A stretch of DNA of 64,000 nt from Gordonia sediminis (GCA_004193205.1 RZUM01000008.1:287647-351646), one strand, 5' to 3'; shown: positions 26,875 to 36,821, counted from the stretch's first letter. Numbers and translations: made by a program. The notes: a model not told the origin generated them from the letters alone.

Positions 26875-27828
26875 GTGATCAGACTGGGCTTGTCCGGCGG
26901 CATCGGTGCCGGGAAATCGACGGTGGCAAAGACCTTCATCGAGCGCGGCGCGTACCTCATCGACGCGGACAAGATCGCCCGCGAGGTGGTGGAACCCGGG
27001 ACGCCCGGTCTGGCCGCGCTGGTCGAGGCGTTCGGTGCGGAAATCCTGACCGACGACGGCTCGCTCGACCGCCCGGCGTTGGCAGCGAAGGCCTTCGTCG
27101 ACGAGGAGCAGCGTCAGAAGCTCAACGCGATCACCCATCCGCTGGTCGGGGCGCGGACCCAGGAACTGCTCGAAGCCGCAACCGACGACGCCATCGTCGT
27201 GCAGGACATCCCGCTGCTCGTCGAGGGCAACATGGCGCCGTTCTTCCACCTCGTCGTCATGGTGCATGCCGACGCCGAGACCCGCGTCGAGCGTCTGACC
27301 ACAGCCCGCGGCATGCCCGAGGACGATGCCCGGGCCCGGATCGCCGCACAGGCCGCCGACGAGCAGCGGCGCGTCGTCTCCGACGTGTGGCTGGACAATT
27401 CGGGCACCCCCGAGGACCTGGCGGACGCCGCCGCGACCCTGTGGTCCGAGCGTCTGGTGCCGTTCGAGCGTAATGTGCGCGCCCGCCGACCCGCACAGCC
27501 CCTGGTCCATCTCGTGGCGGCCGATCCCGACCCGTCGACCCTGGGTACCCGACTCGTCAACCGGCTGTGGGCGATCCTCGGCGACAAGGCGACCGCGATC
27601 ACGGAGACCGCGACGGACACCCTGGCGTCGGAAGCCGAGACCCTGGGCCTGGAGTTGTCGCCGGCCGATCTGACCGCACCCGAGGTGTCGGTGAGTCTGG
27701 CGCCCGCCGTCCGCGGCGTCGGGGAGTTGTTGGCCGACGGTGGGTTCCCGCGGGTCGACGGCGAGGTCGATGTGTACGCCTCCGCCGATCCGGGCCGGCC
27801 CGGGGTGGTGCGCACGATCATCGGATGA
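26875..27828 (+). CDS. coaE: Dephospho-CoA kinase with degenerate GrpB-like C-terminal extension
   Basis: CoaE phosphorylates dephospho-CoA in the last step of coenzyme A synthesis. The N-terminal 200 residues are a normal CoaE: P-loop GGIGAGKST (residues 7-15), DADKIAREVVEPG and the lid region around RARIAAQAADEQRR. As in mycobacteria the gene continues into a second part, but the GrpB-like domain is shortened. Only a segment ending DVYASADPGRPGVVRTIIG remains recognisable, while the core GSTAVPGL-type motif is missing. Total is 317 residues against about 407 in M. tuberculosis. GTG 26875 puts the P-loop at the usual distance; ATG 26851 is an alternative. Confidence 0.93.
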   Translation: MIRLGLSGGIGAGKSTVAKTFIERGAYLIDADKIAREVVEPGTPGLAALVEAFGAEILTDDGSLDRPALAAKAFVDEEQRQKLNAITHPLVGARTQELLEAATDDAIVVQDIPLLVEGNMAPFFHLVVMVHADAETRVERLTTARGMPEDDARARIAAQAADEQRRVVSDVWLDNSGTPEDLADAAATLWSERLVPFERNVRARRPAQPLVHLVAADPDPSTLGTRLVNRLWAILGDKATAITETATDTLASEAETLGLELSPADLTAPEVSVSLAPAVRGVGELLADGGFPRVDGEVDVYASADPGRPGVVRTIIG

Positions 27829-27923
27829 TCCGGGGCGTGGTCTCCGTCGTTCACCCGAATGAATCTGACTACGGATGTGCGTAGAATCACAATCTCACCA
27901 GGTCGCGTGACCCTATCGTTTGT

Positions 27924-27929
27924 TAGCGT
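27924..27929 (+). promoter_or_regulatory. -10 box of first secreted-protein gene
   Basis: TAGCGT is embedded in TTGTTAGCGTG, an 11-bp string that recurs exactly upstream of the second paralogue at 28523-28533. The distance to the start codon is 58 nt. Confidence 0.5.
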
Positions 27930-27987
27930 GTGGGCGCACCCGGTGGTGCCAATGGAAATCAGCGCTCGAGTCGAGGGAGAGTACGCC

Positions 27988-28395
27988 GTGAGTGCACGGA
28001 TCAAGGGGCGGGCTGCGGTAGCAGCGATCGCGTTTGCAGGTGTTGTGGGAGCGGGAATGGCGCTGGCCGGCCCCGCGGGCGCGGCGGTGACCGGCATACA
28101 GGTCGACAGTTCCAATCTGTTCGGATCGCTGGATCAGCGATACGGCGCGGGCTGTGCCTACGGCATCATCGCGGATGTTGACACCGAGTCACCTGTCGAG
28201 TTCAAGGTCAACGGCGGATCTGTGCTGGGCGGCACCAAAGAGCCTGACGGCGGCAAGGCCGTATACAACTGGGTCCCGGTTGCGCCCGGCGAGTACACCA
28301 TCACCGCGACGCAAAACGGGGTGAGCAAGTCGGTCGGACCGCTCACCGTGGGTGTCGGTGTCTACACCGGCAGTTCCTGCATCGTCCTGTACTGA
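27988..28395 (+). CDS. Small secreted protein, paralogue A
   Basis: This 135-residue protein has an N-terminal signal peptide (RIKGRAAVAAIAFAGVVGAG, then MALAGPAGAA with cleavage near AGAA-VT). The mature part is about 105 residues, probably beta-rich, with YGAGCAYGI near its start and a terminal SSCIVLY; the two cysteines could form a disulfide. The middle has NWVPVAPGEYTITAT, reminiscent of an Ig-like domain. GTG 27988 has GAGGGAGA 7 nt upstream; the longer frame is rejected. A paralogue lies 200 nt downstream with a matching promoter string. I do not recognise a named family. Confidence 0.8.
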   Translation: MSARIKGRAAVAAIAFAGVVGAGMALAGPAGAAVTGIQVDSSNLFGSLDQRYGAGCAYGIIADVDTESPVEFKVNGGSVLGGTKEPDGGKAVYNWVPVAPGEYTITATQNGVSKSVGPLTVGVGVYTGSSCIVLY

Positions 28396-28425
28396 CGCGG
28401 GATCACCGAACCGAACTGACCACAA

Positions 28426-28459
28426 CGGGGCGCTGCGGACATGAGTCCGCGGCGCCCCG
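28426..28459 (+). terminator. Terminator between secreted-protein paralogues
   Basis: A 15-bp GC-rich stem (one T-G pair) with loop ATGA begins 31 nt after the first paralogue's stop, which fits separate transcription of the two genes. Confidence 0.7.
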
Positions 28460-28526
28460 CGGTGGTATATGAAACAAAGTGTCGACGAATGTAACAAAAG
28501 TCCTCTCGTCGGCCCAAGGGGCTTGT

Positions 28527-28532
28527 TAGCGT
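28527..28532 (+). promoter_or_regulatory. -10 box of second secreted-protein gene
   Basis: TAGCGT within TTGTTAGCGTG, identical over 11 bp to the site before paralogue A, is 63 nt from the ATG. An AT-richer tract with AACAAAAG lies further upstream at the -35 distance or beyond. Confidence 0.5.
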
Positions 28533-28595
28533 GGACTCTGCGCGCCCGTGGGGGGCGACAATTCGCACGAGATTGTCGAGGAGTCGAGCTGAGTC

Positions 28596-29063
28596 ATGAG
28601 TATTCAACGTGCCCGAAATTCGTTCCGGATCGTTTGGACAGCAATAGCTTTCGTCACGATCGGGTTGGCCGGCGTGGCACTCGCCGCCCCCGCGGACGCG
28701 GCGCTACGGGGCGTGGCGGTCGATACACCCGCCGGCTACGGCTCATCGGCGGGCTCGACCAATTACGACGTCTACGGAGCGGGCTGCGCCTACAAACTCG
28801 ACATCATCGTCGACAACCCGAAGACGGCCAAGTCGAAACTGAAGGTCACCTCGACCACGAACGGCAAGACCGTCACGATCTACAACCAGAAGCCGACCAC
28901 CGTGGCCGTGACACCGACATGGCGGCCCGCCACGCCGGGTCGCTACGTTCTCGCCGCCACCCTGGACGGGGTCACCAAGCAGCGCACAGTGAACGTGGGC
29001 ACCGGCGTCCAGCTGCCCTGGTTCGTCCGGGGCGGCGCCTGCTTCGTCGTCCCGATCTACTGA
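28596..29063 (+). CDS. Small secreted protein, paralogue B
   Basis: This 155-residue secreted protein has a signal peptide ending near LAAPADAA-LRG. It shares with paralogue A the motif YGAGCAY, a central Pro-Gly-x-Tyr strand pair (ATPGRYVLAATLDGV against APGEYTITATQNGV) and a C-terminal Cys segment (GACFVVPIY). The two are therefore diverged duplicates. ATG 28596 follows GAGGAG. Its stop codon overlaps the convergent DUF402 gene by 7 nt. The function is unknown; two conserved cysteines and an Ig-like layout suggest a stable extracytoplasmic domain. Confidence 0.8.
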   Translation: MSIQRARNSFRIVWTAIAFVTIGLAGVALAAPADAALRGVAVDTPAGYGSSAGSTNYDVYGAGCAYKLDIIVDNPKTAKSKLKVTSTTNGKTVTIYNQKPTTVAVTPTWRPATPGRYVLAATLDGVTKQRTVNVGTGVQLPWFVRGGACFVVPIY

Positions 29064-29623
29064 GCAGAATCGGCGTCAGAATCGGCACCGGAGTCGCCGG
29101 GTCGGTCGTGGAAGAAGACCGGCCCGCCCACCTCGGCATCGAGCCATCTCTGCACATCGTGGTCGTGCTCGGCCGCACCCACCAAGGCCCGGGTCGCGAT
29201 GGACACGGCCTCCTCGCATTCGGCGGTCGGGAGGTAGCCGGCTGCATGCGCCTCGAACAGCTCGTCGACGTCGATCAACTCGAGCGGATGTCCCGGCACG
29301 TCGACCAGGTCGAGGTACCAGTCCTCCGCGTGCCAGCGCCCATTGTCGTCGGGGCCGGTGAAGCGGCCGACGTCGAGGTAGAGGCGCTGCCCCTCGTGAT
29401 GCCCGACGTGGAAGTGGAAGATGTTGGCGCGCAGCCCGAGCTTCGGTAGCAGCCACGACTCCAGGTGGAAGAACCGTGGATGATCGGCCGGACGTGACAT
29501 GTAGAGGCCGTAGTCGGTGACCTCATACCGTTCGACCTCCCGGAGGAAGCCCTTGTTGTCGGTGTTGGTCATTGCCGGCACATCGAAGACCTCGCGTTTG
29601 GGGGGATGTAGGACTCCGGTCAT
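29057..29623 (-). CDS. DUF402 family protein
   Basis: This 188-residue protein shows the DUF402 layout: FHFHVGHHEGQRLYLDVGRF, then WYLDLVDVPGHPLELIDVDELFEA. The fold is shared with nucleoside-tri/diphosphate phosphatases and FomD; the acidic residues in YLDLVD and IDVDEL resemble their metal ligands. ATG 29623 lies 6 nt after TAGGGT, fitting a leaderless message, and is preferred to GTG 29629. It is divergent from uvrB and overlaps paralogue B at its 3' end. A gene of similar size stands at this place next to uvrB in mycobacteria. Confidence 0.78.
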   Translation of the reverse strand: MTGVLHPPKREVFDVPAMTNTDNKGFLREVERYEVTDYGLYMSRPADHPRFFHLESWLLPKLGLRANIFHFHVGHHEGQRLYLDVGRFTGPDDNGRWHAEDWYLDLVDVPGHPLELIDVDELFEAHAAGYLPTAECEEAVSIATRALVGAAEHDHDVQRWLDAEVGGPVFFHDRPGDSGADSDADSAQ

Positions 29624-29629
29624 GGGCAC

Positions 29630-29635
29630 ACCCTA
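29630..29635 (-). promoter_or_regulatory. -10 box of leaderless DUF402 gene
   Basis: TAGGGT on the minus strand is 6 nt ahead of ATG 29623, with no ribosome binding site between. Confidence 0.5.
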
Positions 29636-29690
29636 ACCCGCAGGTCAGACAGTGGTCGGCCGACGGAACATTTCTGTCGGAGGTGCCGTT

Positions 29691-29696
29691 TACCCT
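29691..29696 (+). promoter_or_regulatory. -10 box of leaderless uvrB
   Basis: TACCCT is 6 nt ahead of ATG 29703, so the mRNA should begin at the start codon. No LexA-type SOS box was recognised nearby. Confidence 0.5.
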
Positions 29697-29702
29697 GGCA
29701 CT

Positions 29703-31868
<2,166 letters not shown>

Positions 31869-31870
31869 CC

Positions 31871-31917
31871 GTCGACCGTGCACCTCAGGGTCGTCGACCC
31901 TGAGGTGCACGGTCGAC
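31871..31917 (+). terminator. Long perfect inverted repeat after uvrB
   Basis: Arms of 23 bp (31871-31893 and 31895-31917) are exact reverse complements around one base, beginning 3 nt after the uvrB stop. The position argues for a terminator, though the stem is unusually long and nearly loopless. Confidence 0.75.
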
Positions 31918-32036
31918 AGGCGCTACGCCGGTCGGCGGAGGGGTCGGGGGCGCGACAACACGCGCTGATACCCACGATCCGCGGACAAGTCGACATCTCC
32001 CAACTACTCTGCCCGATCAGAGGTTCGGCTCATCGG

Positions 32037-32042
32037 TAGGCT
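32037..32042 (+). promoter_or_regulatory. Candidate -10 box for the universal stress protein gene
   Basis: TAGGCT ends two bases before a 22-bp inverted repeat. Transcription would start inside its left arm, about 100 nt before the gene. Confidence 0.4.
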
Positions 32043-32043
32043 A

Positions 32044-32095
32044 AGTGGTGCTGTTCGTAAATTCGACCCCCGACGAATTTACGAACAGCACCACT
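32044..32095. repeat. 22-bp perfect inverted repeat in the usp leader
   Basis: Arms 32044-32065 and 32074-32095 are exact reverse complements with an 8-nt loop. The inner part (TTCGTAAATTCG) is AT-rich against the background. Position suggests an operator or a 5' leader hairpin and not a terminator. Confidence 0.8.
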
Positions 32096-32149
32096 AAGGA
32101 CCACATTGTGGTCGGGGGACCGCTGGGAACATCGACTGTGGAGGTAGGG

Positions 32150-32590
32150 ATGGGCGCATATCAGACGATCGTCGTCGGCACGGATGGCTCGGAGTCATCG
32201 CTGAAGGCGGTCGAGCGCGCGGGGGCGATTGCGGGCTCGGGCACCTTGGTGATCGCGTGCGCATACTTTCCGAACGATCGCGGTGTCGGTGGGGCGGCCG
32301 ATGTCCTGAAGGACGAGGCATATCAGATCACCGGGTCGTCGCCGACCGAGGAGATCCTGCGCACGGCAAAGGAACGTGCCCACGGGGTCGGTGCGGAGAA
32401 CATCGACCAGCGCGCGGTCAAGGGGGCCCCTGTCGACGCTCTGCTGCAGTTGGTCACCGACGTCAAGGCGGATCTGCTGGTCGTCGGAAACCGGGGGCTC
32501 GCCTCGATCGCCGGGCGCCTGTTGGGTTCGGTGCCCGCCGACGTCGCACGCAAGGCCGCCTGCGACGTGCTGATCGTGCACACAACGTAG
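32150..32590 (+). CDS. Universal stress protein family (single UspA domain)
   Basis: This 146-residue cytosolic protein begins YQTIVVGTDGSESSLKAVERA and ends with the ATP-binding signature GNRGLASIAGRLLGSVP (G-x2-G-x9-G-S), so it belongs to the nucleotide-binding Usp class. The mycobacterial counterpart at this locus binds cAMP (Rv1636), and the synteny supports orthology. ATG 32150 follows GGAGGTAGGG; the frame open from 32045 crosses the inverted repeat and is rejected. It converges on the helicase gene with one base between the stops. Confidence 0.9.
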   Translation: MGAYQTIVVGTDGSESSLKAVERAGAIAGSGTLVIACAYFPNDRGVGGAADVLKDEAYQITGSSPTEEILRTAKERAHGVGAENIDQRAVKGAPVDALLQLVTDVKADLLVVGNRGLASIAGRLLGSVPADVARKAACDVLIVHTT

Positions 32591-32591
32591 A

Positions 32592-34889
32592 TCAGGCGCC
32601 GGGGGCGTCGCGGTGCATGTCGCGCAACTCGTCGGGCAGATCCTCGGCATGGACCACGAGTAGTCGCTGGGTGGCGCGGGTGAGTGCCACATAGAGATCG
32701 CTGTGGCCCAGCGGTGACTGTTCGATGATCGCGGCGGGTTCGACGACGATGGTGTTGTCGAACTCGAGCCCCTTGCACGCGCCGACAGTGAGAACCCTTG
32801 GTGGTGAGTCGAAGTCGGCCGCCGCCGAGGTCACCGACCCGTGGTGTGCATCCGGCACGATGATCGCGGTGAGACCGGTCAGCCCCGGGCGCGCGGCCGC
32901 CTGGAATGCGGTGGTGCCGAGCGTATCCGTCTTGGTCCGGATCGCCGCGGGCTCGATGCCGTTGCTCCGCAACGACGTTGGCGGCGACTGTCCGGAACCG
33001 ATGCTCGCCAGCACCCGGGTCGCATACGTCATGATCTCCGCGGGCGTCCGGTAATTGACGGTCAGTTCGCGGTGATGCCAACGGTCGGCGACGTAGGGAG
33101 TCAGGACATCACCCCATGATCGCGTACCGGCCAGGTCGCCTGTCTGGGCGGTGTCGCCGATGATCGTCATCCAGCGGTTCGGGATCCTGCGCATCACCAT
33201 GCGCCACGCCATCGCGGAAAGCTCCTGCGCCTCATCGACGATGACGTGCCCGAACGCCCAGTTGCGGTCGCCGTGGGCGCGTTCGGCCGTGGTGAGCCGC
33301 TGCGTCTCACTCTGACGCGCGGCCAGCTGCTCGGCATCGATCAGGTCGTAGGCCATCAGGATCTCGGGATCGAGCTCGTCCTCGAGATCCTGCGGCGCCG
33401 AACCGGTCAGGATGTCGAGTGCATCCTGCGCGTCGGCGAGCTGTCGACGCCAGCGGGCGCGCTCGGCCCGTTCGGCGTCGTCGGTGCCGTACCCGATGAG
33501 CTCGGCGAGCTCGTCGAGCAGCGGCACGTCGGCGGGGGTCAGGGCACCGGCTTGGGGCCCGAACGGATCCCGGTGCAGCGCCGAACGATCCGCATCCGAC
33601 CACCCCGGGGTCGCCTTGCGGATTGCCGCCGGGTCGGCGAACAGGTCCCGCAGCATCTCCTGCGGCGCGAGCGTCGGCCAGAACTTCAGCAGGGCGCGCC
33701 GGATGTCGACATCCTGACTCATCTCGTCGCGGATGTCGGCGATGTCGGCACCGCTGAGCAATTGGGAACCATCGAGCAGGCTCGACCCGATCGAGCGTGC
33801 GTGTGCCTGGGCGAGACCGTCGAGCGCGGCACGCAGGAACGCCGGCTGCGCCAGGTTGTGGGCCCGCCGGGAACTGCGCGCCTTGGTGCGTGCCGCTTTG
33901 ATGAGGTCGGAGTCGATCATCACCTGATAGGTGTCGAAATCCACCGGGACAGGCTTGGTGGGCAGCGACTGACGAGCGCGCACAGCGCGTTTGAGCATGT
34001 CCACCATCCGTAGATCGCCCTTGATCACGGCGGTGGCGCGGGACTCGGTCGCGGTCGCCTGCACCCCGGGGAACAGGTTACCGATGGTCGACAGCAGGAC
34101 ACCCGACTCGCCGAGCGACGGCAGGACCTGGCCGATGTAGTTGAGGAAGTCGTCGTTGGGTCCGATGATCAGGATGCCGCTGCGCGACAAGATGTCTCGA
34201 TGCGTGTAGAGCAGGTATGCAGCACGGTGCAGGGCGACGGCGGTCTTGCCGGTTCCGGGTCCGCCCTGGATCACCGTCACACCGCGATGCGGAGACCGGA
34301 TGATCAGATCCTGCTCCCGCTGGATGGTCTCGACGATGTCGGTCATCTCGCCGGTACGTGCGGTGTTGAGGGCCGCCACGAGTGCCGTCTCGTTGACCAC
34401 GTCGCCGTGTGCGGTGTCGTCGGCCGACGCGTCGCCGAGCGTGAGGAACTCGTCGTTGACGGCGCGGACCCGACGACTACGCGTGCGGATGTGTCGTCGA
34501 CGCTCCACCTCCTCGGGGGAGGCCGGTGTCGCGAGATAGAAGGGTCGCGACAGCGGCGCGCGCCAGTCGAGCAGCAGGGTCGTGTCGGCGGCATCGTCGT
34601 CGAGTACCCCGATGCGACCGATCCGGCGGACCTCGCCATCGTCGAGATCGAGCCGCCCGAAGTACAGGTTATGTTCTGCCGCATCGAACTTCGCGAGGTC
34701 GTCGGTGTAGAGCCGCTCATAGGATTCGCGTTCGGACCGCGCCTGGGGGGTACCCCCGGACTCCCGCAATGTCGCCGTCAGCCTGCGTTGGGCGGTCGCG
34801 CGCATCCGGTCGAGTCGGGCGTAGACCAGGTCGAGGTGGCCCTGTTCCTCGGTGACCCGCGCATCGACCTCGGTTTCGGTAGTGCTCAC
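32592..34889 (-). CDS. HelR/HelD-like UvrD-family helicase (RNA polymerase-associated motor)
   Basis: This protein has about 765 residues. An N-terminal coiled segment of about 70 residues precedes a split superfamily 1 helicase. Motif I is VIQGGPGTGKTAVALHRAA, motif II DEAQELSAMAWRM, and motif VI contains YVALTRATQRLLVV. This combination matches HelD/HelR proteins, which release RNA polymerase from DNA; actinobacterial HelR displaces rifamycin-stalled enzyme. That role is family knowledge, not shown here. GTG 34889 overlaps the upstream gene's stop (GTGA), so the two are co-translated. Confidence 0.83.
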   Translation of the reverse strand: MSTTETEVDARVTEEQGHLDLVYARLDRMRATAQRRLTATLRESGGTPQARSERESYERLYTDDLAKFDAAEHNLYFGRLDLDDGEVRRIGRIGVLDDDAADTTLLLDWRAPLSRPFYLATPASPEEVERRRHIRTRSRRVRAVNDEFLTLGDASADDTAHGDVVNETALVAALNTARTGEMTDIVETIQREQDLIIRSPHRGVTVIQGGPGTGKTAVALHRAAYLLYTHRDILSRSGILIIGPNDDFLNYIGQVLPSLGESGVLLSTIGNLFPGVQATATESRATAVIKGDLRMVDMLKRAVRARQSLPTKPVPVDFDTYQVMIDSDLIKAARTKARSSRRAHNLAQPAFLRAALDGLAQAHARSIGSSLLDGSQLLSGADIADIRDEMSQDVDIRRALLKFWPTLAPQEMLRDLFADPAAIRKATPGWSDADRSALHRDPFGPQAGALTPADVPLLDELAELIGYGTDDAERAERARWRRQLADAQDALDILTGSAPQDLEDELDPEILMAYDLIDAEQLAARQSETQRLTTAERAHGDRNWAFGHVIVDEAQELSAMAWRMVMRRIPNRWMTIIGDTAQTGDLAGTRSWGDVLTPYVADRWHHRELTVNYRTPAEIMTYATRVLASIGSGQSPPTSLRSNGIEPAAIRTKTDTLGTTAFQAAARPGLTGLTAIIVPDAHHGSVTSAAADFDSPPRVLTVGACKGLEFDNTIVVEPAAIIEQSPLGHSDLYVALTRATQRLLVVHAEDLPDELRDMHRDAPGA

Positions 34890-35461
34890 GACAGCACCGC
34901 GCTCTCGTCGGAGCGGACGGGCAGTCCGGCGGGTGTGCACAGACCGCCGGCGCGCAGCGCGGCGCCGAGTCGACCCGCGACGATCGGATCGCCGAGTCGC
35001 GCGCACACCTCGGCTGCCGGGCCGCGCAGGGCCAGGTCGGGGAGACGGCGGTCGAGCCAGCCGATGATGTCCTGTTGGGAACCGAACGGGACCCGAGCAC
35101 CCGTCTCGGGGTCGGCAACGACCCCGTGCCGGGACACATACAGCCCGAATGTCGCGGGAATCAGCGGTGCGACGACCGGGTGGTCGGCGGTGGAGAGCAT
35201 CATTCGATGGTAGTTCGGTTCGGTGGTGTCAAGGGCTGCCGCCTCCTCCTCGGTCAGCCACGCGCCGACCGTGCGTAGCTCGGCCCGGTGGGCGAAGAAC
35301 GGTGTGGCGGGCACATATCCGCGGGCGGACACGTGTGCGGAATAGCCGACTGCGATGTGCATCACGGTGAGCCGCATCATCGGGGGAGTCGCCGAGCCTC
35401 TTCGGTGGGCGAGTTTGGCCCGCAGCACCCGCGGTGACGCGTTCGAGCCGACCGCGACCAC
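34886..35461 (-). CDS. Conserved hypothetical protein with VAVGSN motif
   Basis: From GTG 35461 the protein has 191 residues and starts MVAVGSNASPRVLRAKLAH. The GSN motif recalls the gamma-glutamylcyclotransferase fold, but no catalytic Glu can be assigned with confidence. No signal peptide or membrane segment is seen. The frame stays open and protein-like for 37 more codons upstream (to 35572), with DYPWTACVDGVRDEI, yet has no ATG, GTG or TTG there. It is coupled to the helicase gene by GTGA. A 16-bp hairpin lies 12 nt before the GTG. I cannot name its function. Confidence 0.6.
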   Translation of the reverse strand: MVAVGSNASPRVLRAKLAHRRGSATPPMMRLTVMHIAVGYSAHVSARGYVPATPFFAHRAELRTVGAWLTEEEAAALDTTEPNYHRMMLSTADHPVVAPLIPATFGLYVSRHGVVADPETGARVPFGSQQDIIGWLDRRLPDLALRGPAAEVCARLGDPIVAGRLGAALRAGGLCTPAGLPVRSDESAVLS

Positions 35462-35473
35462 GAGGCGGCGACC

Positions 35474-35515
35474 GTCGACGGAGTCCGCGGTGATCTCGTC
35501 GCGGACTCCGTCGAC
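35474..35515 (-). terminator. 16-bp perfect hairpin between DoxX gene and VAVGSN gene
   Basis: Arms 35474-35489 and 35500-35515 are exact reverse complements with a 10-nt loop, located in the 107-bp gap on the minus strand. It may attenuate read-through from the DoxX gene into the helicase operon, or regulate the uncertain start at 35461. Confidence 0.5.
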
Positions 35516-35568
35516 GCATGCGGTCCACGGGTAGTCGTGGGCCGGCAGGCCCGGTTCGGTCGGCGTGG

Positions 35569-36402
35569 CTATGAGCGGACCCCTCGCCAGCGCCGTCGAC
35601 CCTCCTCGACACCGTCCTGCGCCTTGCTCTTGGCGCTGGTCGCGAGAGCGGCCAGTTCGTCGGCCAGTTCGGGCGCGCGCTGACGGAGGAGCTCCGCGAC
35701 GTCGGTCGAGCGGTCGCGGGCGGCCTCGGCGAGTTCGGGGGCCCGGTTCTTGATGATCTCGGCATATTCGTCGGCCAGTTCGCGCGCCGCCTCGGCCAGC
35801 TCCGGGGCGCGGTGACGGATGATCTCGGCGGCTTCGGCGGACTTCACGCCGAGCGCGTGGGCGCCCTCGTGGGAACGGTCTCGAATGCTTTCCCAGCTGG
35901 ACTCCGACGCCACCGCGCCCGCGGGGAGCGCAGCCGCGAGTGCCTGGCTCGCCGCGGTGGCCTTGCGACGGCCCCGCCAGGCGAGCGACGGTTTGCCCTC
36001 GGTGTCGACGGCGGTGATGAGCAGCCCGCCCAGCAGGCTCACGTTCTTGTAGAACTGGATTCGCGCGAGCGCGCGCTGGGTCGGATCGGCTTCCTCCCAG
36101 AACGCGTGGCCGGCAAGCGTTGTGGGCACCAACGATCCGGCGAGCCCCAGCGCGGCCAGACGTGGCATGGTCCCGGTGGCCAGGAGTAACCCGCCACCCA
36201 CTTGAACGGCCCCGTTGATCCGGACAAGGGTCTCGGCCTCGGTGGGCACCTTGTCGGTGACCGAGTCGGGCAGCGTGTTCACGGATTTGTCGACGAGTCC
36301 CTGGGCTTTGGCGGCCCGGGGCTTCGGATTGCGCAGTGAGTCTATGCCCCCGGCGATGAAGATGGTGGCGAGCATGGGGCGGGCAATTCGGCGGATCAGC
36401 AT
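35569..36402 (-). CDS. DoxX family membrane protein with C-terminal 22-residue repeats
   Basis: This 277-residue protein has a DoxX-like membrane domain in residues 1-150: MLIRRIARPMLATIFIAGGI, then ETLVRINGAVQVGGGLLLATG. The last third is cytoplasmic and contains three consecutive 22-residue units with the shared core RAPELAEA or RAPELADE, each preceded by EII/ELL and a basic pair. This periodicity resembles amphipathic lipid-binding 11/22-mers. ATG 36402 has AGGAGG 6 nt upstream. DoxX proteins are linked to redox and detoxification functions, but the tail is not part of the family. Confidence 0.78.
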   Translation of the reverse strand: MLIRRIARPMLATIFIAGGIDSLRNPKPRAAKAQGLVDKSVNTLPDSVTDKVPTEAETLVRINGAVQVGGGLLLATGTMPRLAALGLAGSLVPTTLAGHAFWEEADPTQRALARIQFYKNVSLLGGLLITAVDTEGKPSLAWRGRRKATAASQALAAALPAGAVASESSWESIRDRSHEGAHALGVKSAEAAEIIRHRAPELAEAARELADEYAEIIKNRAPELAEAARDRSTDVAELLRQRAPELADELAALATSAKSKAQDGVEEGRRRWRGVRS

Positions 36403-36529
36403 TGATGCCTCCTTGGGGCGCGGCTCTGGGTCCCGTGGGACGAGAAACGAACCCAATCGAGGCTACCGGGCACTGTCGTCCTGCGCAGGCGCCCAGCTCA
36501 GCGGGAGTATGTCGCGTCGAGGTGGGGGC

Positions 36530-36711
36530 TCGCCAACCCCGGGCGCGCCACTCGGGCAGCGCTGGCCGTTCGATCCCGGGCGTGGTGTACTTCCGTTTCC
36601 GGGGTGGACGACGGTCGAGTCGGCGTAGCGGTCGAAGAGTTGGTCGAGACGTCGTTCAGGAGGGTGTCGAAGTCGCCCGGCTCCCACGTCGTGCCAACGC
36701 CACCGGGGAAC
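36530..36711 (-). pseudogene. Decayed partial copy of the downstream MBL hydrolase 3' end
   Basis: On the minus strand this segment aligns with the C-terminal third of the MBL hydrolase (37268-37446). Shared peptides include FPGGVG-TWEPGDFDTLLNDVST and LFDRYADSTVV. One base is missing after GTCGAAGAGTT, shifting the frame. The copy of the stop codon is changed, and the 5' two-thirds are absent. Similarity continues about 20 bp past the original stop (from 36511), so the duplicated unit included flanking sequence. Both copies have the same orientation and bracket the ribbon-helix-helix gene. Confidence 0.8.
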
Positions 36712-36821
36712 ACGGGGGACGCGGTATGGTCGGCGCCGACGCATAGCCGATTTCCTAAAGATCTTCGGACCGGTAAAGGTCTGACCAGGGGATATGCATA
36801 TCACGGTCGAGGCGGGACACT

